From: Sphingomicrobium aestuariivivum
GTDB lineage: Bacteria; Pseudomonadota; Alphaproteobacteria; Sphingomonadales; Sphingomonadaceae
DNA length: 64,000 nucleotides
Reading direction: 5' to 3'
Assembly: GCF_024721585.1 (NCBI RefSeq)
Contig: NZ_CP102629.1
Location: forward strand, 434,001-498,000
Below are positions 11,877 through 19,892 of this stretch, piece after piece. A program made the translations under genes and the position numbers. Below the pieces are notes generated by a model. The model saw only the letters and a list, made by a program, of their open reading frames with translations, was not told the DNA's origin and did no database searches. Every line of letters begins with the position of its first letter. The first letter of the stretch is position 1.

Positions 11877-12221
11877 TTACTGGGCGAGCGGAACGCCGTT
11901 TTCGGCAGGTGCCGGTTCGGCCGGTGCCGCAGGGGCTTCATCAGCCGCGACGGGCGCGGTTTCACCCACGAGGCTGGTGTCGAGGCCGCGCTCTTCATCG
12001 CGCGTCGCGGCGAGCGCGGCGAGCACGATCGACATGCCGATGAACAAGGTGGCGAGGATCGCGGTCGAACGCGACAGGAAATCGGCCTTGCCGCGCGCGG
12101 TCATGAGACCGGCGCTCGAGCCGCCGACGCCAAGACCGCCACCTTCCGAACGCTGCATCAGGATCGCGGACACGAGCGCGAGGGCGATCAGGGCCTGAAC
12201 GACGAGAAGGAATTGGAACAT
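11877..12221 (-). CDS. secG: Preprotein translocase subunit SecG
   Basis: A 114-residue inner-membrane protein with two hydrophobic helices (about residues 2-22 and 52-70). Between them lies the conserved QRSEGGGLG loop and an SSAGLMTARG segment. It assists SecYE in protein export. The tail is Ala/Pro/Glu-rich and probably disordered. It sits between tpiA and pyrG as in many alphaproteobacteria, but here an extra secreted-protein gene separates it from tpiA. Confidence 0.95.
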   Translation of the reverse strand: MFQFLLVVQALIALALVSAILMQRSEGGGLGVGGSSAGLMTARGKADFLSRSTAILATLFIGMSIVLAALAATRDEERGLDTSLVGETAPVAADEAPAAPAEPAPAENGVPLAQ

Positions 12222-12351
12222 GGGTCTGTGCGTCTTTCTGTCTCTTGGTCGCAGCGGGCGTGGGGGCGTACCGCCCTCCCCGTCGCGAAATCTCGCGCAG
12301 CGACCTAGCGGTCGGGCCGCGATTTTTCAATGGGCTTCACGCCTTAAGGAC

Positions 12352-12387
12352 GAAGGGCCGGCAACCCTCCCCGGGTGCCGGCCCTTC
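12352..12387. terminator. Strong hairpin, possible terminator
   Basis: A perfect 12-bp stem (GAAGGGCCGGCA / TGCCGGCCCTTC) with a 12-nt loop that can itself pair. It lies 30 nt beyond the stop of the secreted-protein gene and upstream of secG. It has no good T-run on the minus strand, so it may be a terminator, an attenuator or an RNA stabiliser. Confidence 0.5.
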
Positions 12388-12416
12388 CTTTGTAGCCCTA
12401 AGCTCTCGCTGGAGAC

Positions 12417-13022
12417 TTAGTTGGCGCCTTCGGCACCCATGTCGTGACCGGCGTGCGGATCGGCCTCGGCGGTCGCTTCGCCTTCGGCTTCCACGGCGGC
12501 TTCGGCCTGAACTTCTTCCGGACGATCCACGGCACCGGCGATGAGGTCGGCGGCATTGTAGAGCGCGATCGCACCGTTGGCGTCCTTCTGGAGGCCGTTC
12601 ACGGGAATGCGGATGACCTTGTCACCCTCGAGGCCGAGCTGGATATATTCGGCGGTGATTTCCTCGATGGTGGCGAATTCGACGCCAGCAACGTCCTTGA
12701 CCGACTTGCCGACAGCGACCGAAGCTTCGGCGGCGGCGAGGTTGGCGTCGACCGCGGCGTTGAGTTCGGCAGCGCTCATGCCGAACAGGAGCTTGCCTTC
12801 GTTGGGCGTGAAGCTGGCGGCCGGGACCGGCACGTCATGCTTGTCGGTGCGGATGGTGATCAGCTGGTCATCGGCGGCGACGACCGTGCCGACCAGCGTC
12901 CCGTCGAGTTCGACGACCTGCATTCCGGTGGTCACACCGGCGGGCTGCGCGGCAACGGCCGGCGCCATCGGGGTCATCGCGACAAGCGCGGTAGCGGCAA
13001 TAGCAGTCTTGAAGAACTTCAT
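12417..13022 (-). CDS. Secreted protein with two PRC-barrel-like repeats
   Basis: A 201-residue protein with a clear Sec signal peptide (cleavage near AVAA, about residue 25). Two related units of about 60 residues follow. The first runs from GMQVVELDG to about 95, and the second from GKSVKDVAG to about 165. Each begins with a short beta segment and ends in an Ala-rich helix, as in PRC-barrel-like folds. The tail is acidic and ends with His-containing DPHAGHDMG. It has no recognised catalytic motif. It lies between tpiA and secG. Periplasmic location is confident; function unknown. Confidence 0.65.
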   Translation of the reverse strand: MKFFKTAIAATALVAMTPMAPAVAAQPAGVTTGMQVVELDGTLVGTVVAADDQLITIRTDKHDVPVPAASFTPNEGKLLFGMSAAELNAAVDANLAAAEASVAVGKSVKDVAGVEFATIEEITAEYIQLGLEGDKVIRIPVNGLQKDANGAIALYNAADLIAGAVDRPEEVQAEAAVEAEGEATAEADPHAGHDMGAEGAN

Positions 13023-13103
13023 GGAAACCTTTCCCTTTGAATTGATTTGCGTTTTCTATCGAAACGCGCCTGAAGTCAGGCTGAATGGTTGGCAGAGGCC
13101 TCG

Positions 13104-13862
13104 TTAATCTTTCGTGACCTCGGCCGCGGCATGCACGATCGGCATGAAATCACTGGCAATCAGGCTCGCGCCCCCCACCAGCGCGCCATCGACACCGTCA
13201 ATGGCGAAAATCTCCTTGGCATTGGAGCCCTTGACCGAGCCGCCATAGAGGATGCGGATCGAGGCGGCGCCGTCGCCATAGCGCTCGTCCAGCACCTTGC
13301 GGATGCGGCCATGCATCTTCTCGATATCCTCGGCGCTGGCGACCTTGCCGGTGCCGATGGCCCAGATCGGCTCATAGGCGATCGACAGGTGCACAGGGGC
13401 GGTGACCATGTCGGGCAGCGACTTCTCCAGCTGCTGCTGGACGAAGTTGAGCGCCTGTCCGGTCTCGCGCACCTTGAGGCTCTCGCCCACGCACAGGATC
13501 GTCTTCAACCCCGCATCGATCGCGAGCTCGGCCTTGTCGCGCACCTGCTCGTCGGTCTCGCCGAGCAGTTCGCGGCGCTCCGAATGGCCGACGATGGTGA
13601 GCTTGGCGCCCGCGTCCTTGACCATCGCCACCGACACCGAGCCGGTGAAGGCGCCTTTCTTCTCGTGGTGCACGTCCTGCGCGCCGATGAGGAAGCCGGG
13701 GCTTGCCGACACCGCGCGGGTGATGAGGGTGGCGGGCACGCACAGCGCGACCAGCACATTGTCGATCGTCTCGGTCTCGATCGAGATGCTCGTCACCTCG
13801 CCGAGTTCGGCACGGGTGCCATGCATCTTCCAGTTACCGGCGACAAACGGTCGTTTTGCCAT
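13104..13862 (-). CDS. tpiA: Triosephosphate isomerase
   Basis: A 252-residue TIM barrel interconverting dihydroxyacetone phosphate and glyceraldehyde 3-phosphate. Substrate-binding GNWKMHG is at the N-terminus, catalytic His is in GHSERRE, catalytic Glu in AYEPIWAIGTG, and the phosphate loop is YGGSVKG. Its start is divergent from ppiD across 174 nt. The other triose-phase enzymes (gap, pgk, fba) lie about 40 kb to the right. Confidence 0.97.
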   Translation of the reverse strand: MAKRPFVAGNWKMHGTRAELGEVTSISIETETIDNVLVALCVPATLITRAVSASPGFLIGAQDVHHEKKGAFTGSVSVAMVKDAGAKLTIVGHSERRELLGETDEQVRDKAELAIDAGLKTILCVGESLKVRETGQALNFVQQQLEKSLPDMVTAPVHLSIAYEPIWAIGTGKVASAEDIEKMHGRIRKVLDERYGDGAASIRILYGGSVKGSNAKEIFAIDGVDGALVGGASLIASDFMPIVHAAAEVTKD

Positions 13863-14036
13863 TGCGTTACGCTCCCACCCCTCTCGTGAACGGCAAGGCC
13901 TCTAGCAGCAGGCCCGCCGCGATGACAAGTTGGGGTCGCCCCCGCGCGCGCCGCTGGCTTATTGAAACCCGCGCGTTGTGGCCCTAAAGCCTCGGGCGAA
14001 CCCTATTCGCCTATCGAGCCCCGAGAGATCCATCCC

Positions 14037-15980
14037 ATGTCGAAATTCCGCAACCTGTCGAAGTCGACAGTCGGGACCATTGCCCTGTTCGGTTTCCTGA
14101 TCATCATTGTTGCCAGCTTCGCGCTGGCCGACCTGTCGAACTTCAACGTGGGTGGCGGCGGCGACGGCAGCCCGACGCTCGCCGAAGTGGGTGAGGAGGA
14201 AGTCACCGACCGCATGATGAGCGATGCGCTGCAGCGCCAGCTCGGCCTCGTGCGCCAGCAGAACCCCGAGGCGCTTTATTCGGATCTCGCGGGCGATTTC
14301 GACCCCATCCTCGAGGCGCTGATCGACGAGCGCGCGCTGGTGGCCTTCGCAAACGCCTACGACTTCTACGTCTCCAAGCGCCTGATCGACGCCGACATCT
14401 CGCGCCTGCCGGGCGTGGCCGGTCTCGACGGGCAGGTCACCGAGGCGAGCTACGGCGCCTTTCTCGCGCAGAACAACCTGACCGACGCCGAAGTGCGCCT
14501 GCTGATCGCCGCCGATATCCGCCAGCGCCTCATGGTCGCCCCCGTCGGCGCCGCGCAGCGCGTGCCCACCGGCATGGCGCAGGTCTATGCCTCGATGCTG
14601 CTCGAGACGCGCCGCGGCAATATCGCACTGGTCCCGACCGCGCCGATCGCGGCCACGCTCGACCCCAGCGCGGAAGAGGTCGCCACCTATTACGAGCAGA
14701 ACAAGGTCCGCTACACCGTGCCCGAGCAGCGCGTCCTGCGTTTCGCGCGCTACGATGCCGCCACGCTCGAAGGCATCGCCGCGAGTGACGAAGAAATCGC
14801 CGCGGCGCTCGAAGCCCGCGCCGGCGAGATCGGCACCCGCGAGACCCGCATCATCAGCCAGGTCGTCGTGCCCGACCGCGAGACCGCCGACGAGATCGTC
14901 GCCCGCACCGCCACCATGAGCTTCGCCGAAGCGGTCGCGCCCGAGGGCTATAGCGCCGCCGACGTCTCGGTCGGGCCGCAGACGCTCGCCGAACTGCGCC
15001 AGCTTGCCGGTGACGCGGTCGCCGAGGCCGCCTTCGAGGCCGATGCCGACAGCCTCGTGGGCCCCGTCCGCTCGCCCTTCGGTTGGCACGTCGTCGCTGT
15101 CGGCGACGTCACCACCGAACAGGGCGTCGACGAGGGTGTGGCCCGCGCCGAGGCGCGCGAGGAAATCACCGCCGCCAAGCGCCGCAACGCGCTGCTCGAC
15201 GCGATCGCCGACATCGAGGATGCGGTGCGCGACGGCGAGAGCTTTGCCGAGGTCGCCGAGCGCTTCGAACTCGTCGCCAGCGAAACCCCTGCCATCACCG
15301 CTACCGGCCGCGATCGGACCAACGCCGATTTCCGCATCCCCGAGAACCTTTCACCCGCGCTCGAGGCCGGGTTCGCGATGGCCGGCGGCGATGATCCCGA
15401 GGTCGTGCTGCTGGCCGACAATTCCAGCTTCGTGCTGGTCGATGTCGCCGACATCATCGATCCCGCCCCCGCCGCGCTCGACGGCATCGCGCAGCGCGTG
15501 CGCGCCGATTACATCCGCACCACCGCCGAGGCGCGTGCCAACGAACTGGCCAACGAGATCATCGCCGCGGTCCGCGAGGGCAGCTCGCTGGCCGATGCCG
15601 TGAGCGCGGTCGCGGAAAGCAGCGGCTTTGCCCTGCCCGCGCCCGAAAGCCCCGAGCTGACCCGTCTCGAGCTCGGCCAGTTCGGGGGCCAGCCCCCCGC
15701 CCCGCTCGCCATGCTGTTCCGCCTGTCGGAAGGTGCCACCCGCACCGTCGGCGATGCCGAACAGCGCGGCGTCTTCGTGGTCGAGCTGACCGAGATCGAA
15801 CGCGGCAATGCGCTTTCGCGTCCCTCGCTCATCAGCCAGACGGCCGAAGCCTTCGCCCCGACGCTGGAGGGCGAGCTGCAGCAGCAGTTCCTCGCCGCGA
15901 TCGAGCGTGAAGTCGGCGTCACCCGCGAGCCTGCCGCCATCGAGGCGACCCGCGCGCGCATCATCGGCGGGGGCAACTGA
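14037..15980 (+). CDS. ppiD: Periplasmic folding chaperone / peptidyl-prolyl isomerase PpiD
   Basis: A 647-residue protein starting MSKFRNLSKS at 14037. The frame is open to 13962 but the added residues do not resemble a start. One transmembrane helix (about 13-33) anchors a large periplasmic part. That part has a SurA-like N-terminal region, a parvulin-type rotamase region (about 260-360) and a second chaperone-like segment. It assists outer-membrane protein folding near the Sec translocon. The stop codon overlaps the presumed CTG start of pabA. Confidence 0.9.
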   Translation: MSKFRNLSKSTVGTIALFGFLIIIVASFALADLSNFNVGGGGDGSPTLAEVGEEEVTDRMMSDALQRQLGLVRQQNPEALYSDLAGDFDPILEALIDERALVAFANAYDFYVSKRLIDADISRLPGVAGLDGQVTEASYGAFLAQNNLTDAEVRLLIAADIRQRLMVAPVGAAQRVPTGMAQVYASMLLETRRGNIALVPTAPIAATLDPSAEEVATYYEQNKVRYTVPEQRVLRFARYDAATLEGIAASDEEIAAALEARAGEIGTRETRIISQVVVPDRETADEIVARTATMSFAEAVAPEGYSAADVSVGPQTLAELRQLAGDAVAEAAFEADADSLVGPVRSPFGWHVVAVGDVTTEQGVDEGVARAEAREEITAAKRRNALLDAIADIEDAVRDGESFAEVAERFELVASETPAITATGRDRTNADFRIPENLSPALEAGFAMAGGDDPEVVLLADNSSFVLVDVADIIDPAPAALDGIAQRVRADYIRTTAEARANELANEIIAAVREGSSLADAVSAVAESSGFALPAPESPELTRLELGQFGGQPPAPLAMLFRLSEGATRTVGDAEQRGVFVVELTEIERGNALSRPSLISQTAEAFAPTLEGELQQQFLAAIEREVGVTREPAAIEATRARIIGGGN

Positions 15981-16561
15981 TCCCCCGCCTGCTCGCGCTC
16001 GACAATCGCGACAGCTTCACCTTCACGCTCGTCGATTATCTGCGGCAGGCGGGCGCCGAGGTCGTCGTCACGCGCAGCGATGCCATGAGCGTCGAGAAGG
16101 CGCTCGCCGAGGGCCGCGACGGGATCATGGTCTCGCCCGGCCCGGGCACGCCCGAGGACGCAGGCATTTCGGTCGCTCTCGCCGCCGCCTGCATCGAGGC
16201 GCGGCGGCCTTACTTGGGAGTCTGTCTTGGTCACCAGGCACTGGCGCTGGCCTGTGGCAGCACCGTCGGGCGCGTGCCCCCCGTCCACGGCAAGGTCGCA
16301 CATGTACGGCACGACGGCAGCGGCCTGTTCGCCGGCCTGCCCTCGCCGCTCGACATGACGCGCTACCATTCGCTCGCCGTGCCCGATCCCCGGCCCCCGC
16401 TCCTCGCCAATGCGTGGAACGAGGAGGGGCTGTGCATGGGGCTACGGCACGAGGCGGCGCCTGCGCACGGCGTCCAGTTCCACCCCGAGAGCATCGCCAG
16501 CAGCCACGGCCGCGCGCTGGTTGCCGCCTTTGTCGCTCTTTGCGGCCGCGAAACGGCTTGA
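15977..16561 (+). CDS. pabA: Glutaminase subunit of aminodeoxychorismate/anthranilate synthase
   Basis: A class I glutamine amidotransferase of 194 residues if it starts at the CTG at 15977, which overlaps the ppiD stop (CTGA). The first in-frame ATG is at 16085, too late: the essential N-terminal strand [18 protein letters not shown] is encoded before it and no ATG, GTG or TTG precedes that. The triad is intact: Cys83 (GVCLGHQ) and His169/Glu171 (QFHPES). It supplies ammonia to TrpE or PabB. No trpE, trpD or trpC is adjacent, so a folate role (PabA) may be its main one here. Confidence 0.85.
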   Translation: MIPRLLALDNRDSFTFTLVDYLRQAGAEVVVTRSDAMSVEKALAEGRDGIMVSPGPGTPEDAGISVALAAACIEARRPYLGVCLGHQALALACGSTVGRVPPVHGKVAHVRHDGSGLFAGLPSPLDMTRYHSLAVPDPRPPLLANAWNEEGLCMGLRHEAAPAHGVQFHPESIASSHGRALVAAFVALCGRETA

Positions 16562-16586
16562 CAGCTGCCTTGAAGGTTGCCTAGAT
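16558..16586 (+). promoter_or_regulatory. lexA promoter
   Basis: A consensus TTGACA -35 at 16558-16563, a 17-nt spacer and a CTAGAT -10-like hexamer at 16581-16586. The -35 overlaps the pabA stop codon. The LexA box begins one base downstream, so bound LexA would block the start of transcription. Confidence 0.65.
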
Positions 16587-16601
16587 GTTCCGCGTTCGTT
16601 C
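16587..16601 (+). promoter_or_regulatory. LexA box (SOS operator)
   Basis: GTTC-N7-GTTC, the direct-repeat operator of alphaproteobacterial LexA. It lies 36 nt upstream of the lexA ATG and directly after the -10. The second half-site is followed by GAAC 8 nt later, giving an additional inverted arrangement (16598-16613). Confidence 0.85.
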
Positions 16602-16637
16602 TCTAACGGGAACATTTGCGGTCAAGGGGGACCCGAG

Positions 16638-17318
16638 ATGCTGACGCCGAAGCAACACGAGCTGCTCGCCTTCATCCACCAGCGCCTGTCGGAGACGGGG
16701 ATCAGTCCCAGTTTCGACGAGATGCGCGAAGCGCTCGACCTCAAGTCCAAGTCGGGCGTCCACCGCCTGATCGGCGCACTCGAGGAGCGCGAGTTCATTC
16801 GCCGCCTCCCCAATCGCGCCCGCGCGCTCGAGGTGCTGAAGCTGCCCGAGGGCATGGCCGAAGCCCCGCCCGCCGAGGCCGCGCCCGTCAAGGCCGCCGC
16901 GCCCAGGCGGGTCGATGTCATCCCGACACCGGCAAATGACGTGGTCGAGATCCCGCTCCACGGTCGCATCGCCGCGGGCACGCCGATCGAGGCGCTGCAG
17001 GGCAATGAGGGCTTTGCCGTGCCTGCCGCGCTGCTCGGCCCGGGTGAGCATTATGCGCTCGAGGTGGCGGGCGATTCGATGGTCGAGGAAGGCATTCTCG
17101 ACGGCGACTTCGCGCTCATCCGCAAGGTCGACAATGCGCGCGACGGCGAGATCATCGTCGCGCTCGTCGATGGCGAGGAGGCCACGTTGAAGACCTATCG
17201 CCGCGAGGGCCAGATGGTCCGGCTCGATCCGGCCAACGCCGCCTACAGCCCGCAGCGCTACGAGGAAGGCCGCGTCGCCGTGCAAGGTCGTCTTGCCGGC
17301 ATCATCCGCCGCTACTGA
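16638..17318 (+). CDS. lexA: SOS repressor LexA
   Basis: A 226-residue repressor starting [10 protein letters not shown] at 16638 behind a G-rich ribosome binding site. The N-terminal winged-helix domain (about 1-65, including [13 protein letters not shown]) binds DNA. A linker follows, then the S24-type autoprotease with the cleavage region near IAAG, the catalytic Ser in GDSMVEEG and the Lys in EATLKTY. An operator in its promoter implies autoregulation. It overlaps the next start by 1 nt (TGATG). Confidence 0.97.
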   Translation: MLTPKQHELLAFIHQRLSETGISPSFDEMREALDLKSKSGVHRLIGALEEREFIRRLPNRARALEVLKLPEGMAEAPPAEAAPVKAAAPRRVDVIPTPANDVVEIPLHGRIAAGTPIEALQGNEGFAVPAALLGPGEHYALEVAGDSMVEEGILDGDFALIRKVDNARDGEIIVALVDGEEATLKTYRREGQMVRLDPANAAYSPQRYEEGRVAVQGRLAGIIRRY

Positions 17319-17746
17319 TGCACCGCCTTTTCACCCTTGTCCCGGCGCTGGCGCTCGCCGCCTGCGCCGCCCCCTCCCTTGCGCCCGAGGAAGACCCCAT
17401 GCCCACCGCCCGCTTCGATTATGTCGAACTGCCCGCCACCGATATCGACGCCACTAGGGCCTTCTACGAACAGGCCTTCGGCTGGGAGATGACGGGGTTC
17501 GGGCCCGACTATGCCGCGACGATCACCGGCGATACCGATGTCGGGATCACCAGCGATGCTGTGGAAAAGCCCGCTGCCCCGCTGCCCGCCATCCGTACCG
17601 ATGAACTAGAAGCCGTTCTCGAGAGCGTCATCGCGGCGGGCGGGCGGCTCGAAAAGCCGATCTTCGCCTTTCCGGGCGGGCGCCGCTTCGAGGCGGTCGA
17701 CCCCTCGGGCAACCGCTTCGCGGTCTACGAACCCGACGCCGAATAG
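17318..17746 (+). CDS. Glyoxalase/VOC-fold protein with possible lipoprotein leader
   Basis: The full frame encodes 142 residues: a lipoprotein-like leader (LALAAC lipobox near residue 15) and then a single VOC domain (RFDYVELPATDIDATRAFYEQAFGW ... DPSGNRFAVYEP). An internal ATG at 17399 begins MPTARFDY and has a much better ribosome binding site (GAGGAAG, 5-nt spacing). The first ATG only overlaps the lexA stop and has no clear site. The product may thus be cytosolic, lipid-anchored or both. Enzymatic activity unknown. The 3' end overlaps comEC by 22 nt. Confidence 0.7.
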   Translation: MHRLFTLVPALALAACAAPSLAPEEDPMPTARFDYVELPATDIDATRAFYEQAFGWEMTGFGPDYAATITGDTDVGITSDAVEKPAAPLPAIRTDELEAVLESVIAAGGRLEKPIFAFPGGRRFEAVDPSGNRFAVYEPDAE

Positions 17747-19830
17747 GGCGACCAGGCGAGGTGGCGACTGCGCGCTGCCACCGTCTCCACCCGCGGCTGC
17801 TCCCCGAGATGGATTGCCATTCCGCCAGTGCGCGCGAGCGTTTCGCGATCGAGCTTGAGCCAGCGCGGGCTACAAGCCTTCGGTAGCCATCGTTCGCTGA
17901 CCACGATATCGGCGCCCTCGCAGGCGTCGACCAGTTCGCGCCAGGCAATGAAGTCGCGCGACCGCGTCGCGAGCACGCGCCATTGCCGTCCTTCCCGTTC
18001 GATCACCGCGAGGCAGGCATCGCGGTTGCAGCGCGCGAGCGGCGAATCCTCGAGCGCGGGGAGCGCACCGTCATGCCCCGCCCCCTCGGCGAGCATGTCG
18101 CGCACGAAATCGCCGGCCCGCGCGCGCAGGAGGTGCGGCACGCCCGCCTCGTCGAGGAGGGCAAGATGGCGGCCGTCGCCCGTGACCAGCAGCGCCGGGC
18201 GCGGCGCCGCCATCGCCATGCCGATCCCCGCCAGCCACAGCGGCAGGCCGAGCCAGCGCCAGCGCTGCTGCCACAGGCACAGCCACAGGAAGCCGCTGAT
18301 GCACAGGGCGAAGGCGGCGGCGGGCATGCTCGGTACCATCGCGACCGCGCCGGGGCTGGTCGCCACCCCGTGCGCGAGCGCGGTCAGCAAGTCCAGCGTC
18401 AGTCCCGTCAGCCACCAGAAGGGCGCGCCCAGCCCGACGAGGTCGAGCAGCAACGCGGCGGCGAGCGCGGGCATGATTACGAAGGTGGTGAGCGGGATGG
18501 CGATGAGATTGGCCGCCACTCCGTAGAGGCCGGCCTTGTGGAAATGGAACAGCGCGAAGGGAATGAGCGCCAGCTCGACCGCGAGACCGGTCAGGAGGAG
18601 CGCGAGGAAACCGCGCGCCATCCTGCCACTCCACCCGTCATCCCTTGGCGCCAGCCATCGCTTGGGCACGGGATGCGCATGGAGCGCGATGATCGCGGTC
18701 ACCGCCGCGAAGCTCAGCTGGAAGCTCGCCCCCGCGATCGCCTCCGGGCGAAAAAGGAGGATGATCGTCGCCCCGGCCGCGACCATCCGTAGCGACAGCG
18801 CCTCGCGCCCGAGCGCCATGCCGAGCAGCACCAGCAGCGCGGCGATGCACGCGCGCACGGTCGCCACCTGCATACCCGTCAGCAAGGTGTAACCAACCCC
18901 CGCCAAGGCACCGATCGCCGCCGAGACGATAATGAGGTTGGTCCGCGCCGCCAGTCTCGGGAACAAGGCCAGCAACCGGAGCGAGAGCAGCATCGTGCCC
19001 CCGACTACCGCGGCGATATGGAGCCCCGACACCGCCAACAGGTGCGCAAGCCCCGAGCGCCGCATCGCCTCGGCATCCTCAGCTGCCACCGCATTCTTGT
19101 CGCCGGTCGCCAGCGCGGTGGCGATGCCGTCGCCGCGCCCCGGCAAGCGTGTCCGCACCCGCTCTCCGAGCCCCATGCGCCAGCTTGCGAGCCCCGAGGG
19201 CTCGGCGGGGGCGAGCACCTCCACCTCGCCGAGCGCCGTCCCGACAGCACCGATCTTTCGAAACCAGGCCGTGCGCGCGAAGTCGTAGCCGCCCGGCACC
19301 GACATGCTCGGCGGCGGGGTGAGCCGTGCCCGCAACCGCAGCCGCGCCCCCTCGCCCATCACCGCCTCATATTGCGCCGTCCGGAGCGATATCCGCATCC
19401 GTGCGGGCAGCCCCGCCTCCTCCACCGCCAGCGTGAGCCGCCACTTGTCCTTGGCCGTAAGCGGCTCGACCTTCTCGACCTCGGCCTCGAAAGAGGCGAT
19501 CCGCACCCTGTCCAGCACCTCGTGTGCGACCATCTCGGCGCGCAGCCAGATCCACCCGCAACCGAGACTCGAGGCGATGAGCCCCGCCATCAGGAAGCGC
19601 CGCGCCCGGCCCTGCCCGCGCGCCGCCAGCCCCGCCAGGCCGAGGCCAAGCAGCATCGCCCCTGAGCGCGCTTCCACGCCAGGCAGCACGAACCACAAGG
19701 CGACGCCCGCGCCGAAAGCGGTGACGATCCAAAGCGGTAGCTGGGCCCGTTCGGCCTCGAGCAGCCGTTCGAGCCCCTTGCGCACAAGGGCCCACGCCGA
19801 TACGAGGCCGCCGAGCCGACCCGGTTGCAT
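17725..19830 (-). CDS. comEC: ComEC/Rec2 family DNA-uptake channel protein
   Basis: About 701 residues starting MQPGRLGG at 19830, where a GAAGG precedes the ATG. The frame is open to 19914 but would run into gltX. An N-terminal membrane pair is followed by a soluble DUF4131-like region and a polytopic competence domain containing HLLAVSGLHIAAV and LTGMQVATVRA. The C-terminal 200 residues do not show the HxHxDH metallo-beta-lactamase motif found in longer ComEC proteins. It is thought to carry single-stranded DNA across the inner membrane. No other competence genes are in the window. Confidence 0.85.
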   Translation of the reverse strand: MQPGRLGGLVSAWALVRKGLERLLEAERAQLPLWIVTAFGAGVALWFVLPGVEARSGAMLLGLGLAGLAARGQGRARRFLMAGLIASSLGCGWIWLRAEMVAHEVLDRVRIASFEAEVEKVEPLTAKDKWRLTLAVEEAGLPARMRISLRTAQYEAVMGEGARLRLRARLTPPPSMSVPGGYDFARTAWFRKIGAVGTALGEVEVLAPAEPSGLASWRMGLGERVRTRLPGRGDGIATALATGDKNAVAAEDAEAMRRSGLAHLLAVSGLHIAAVVGGTMLLSLRLLALFPRLAARTNLIIVSAAIGALAGVGYTLLTGMQVATVRACIAALLVLLGMALGREALSLRMVAAGATIILLFRPEAIAGASFQLSFAAVTAIIALHAHPVPKRWLAPRDDGWSGRMARGFLALLLTGLAVELALIPFALFHFHKAGLYGVAANLIAIPLTTFVIMPALAAALLLDLVGLGAPFWWLTGLTLDLLTALAHGVATSPGAVAMVPSMPAAAFALCISGFLWLCLWQQRWRWLGLPLWLAGIGMAMAAPRPALLVTGDGRHLALLDEAGVPHLLRARAGDFVRDMLAEGAGHDGALPALEDSPLARCNRDACLAVIEREGRQWRVLATRSRDFIAWRELVDACEGADIVVSERWLPKACSPRWLKLDRETLARTGGMAIHLGEQPRVETVAARSRHLAWSPYSASGS

Positions 19831-19892
19831 GGACCTTCGCCATTGCGGGGTCTGCAAACCTTTCATGGCCGTAACAACAAAGGATTTGTCGC

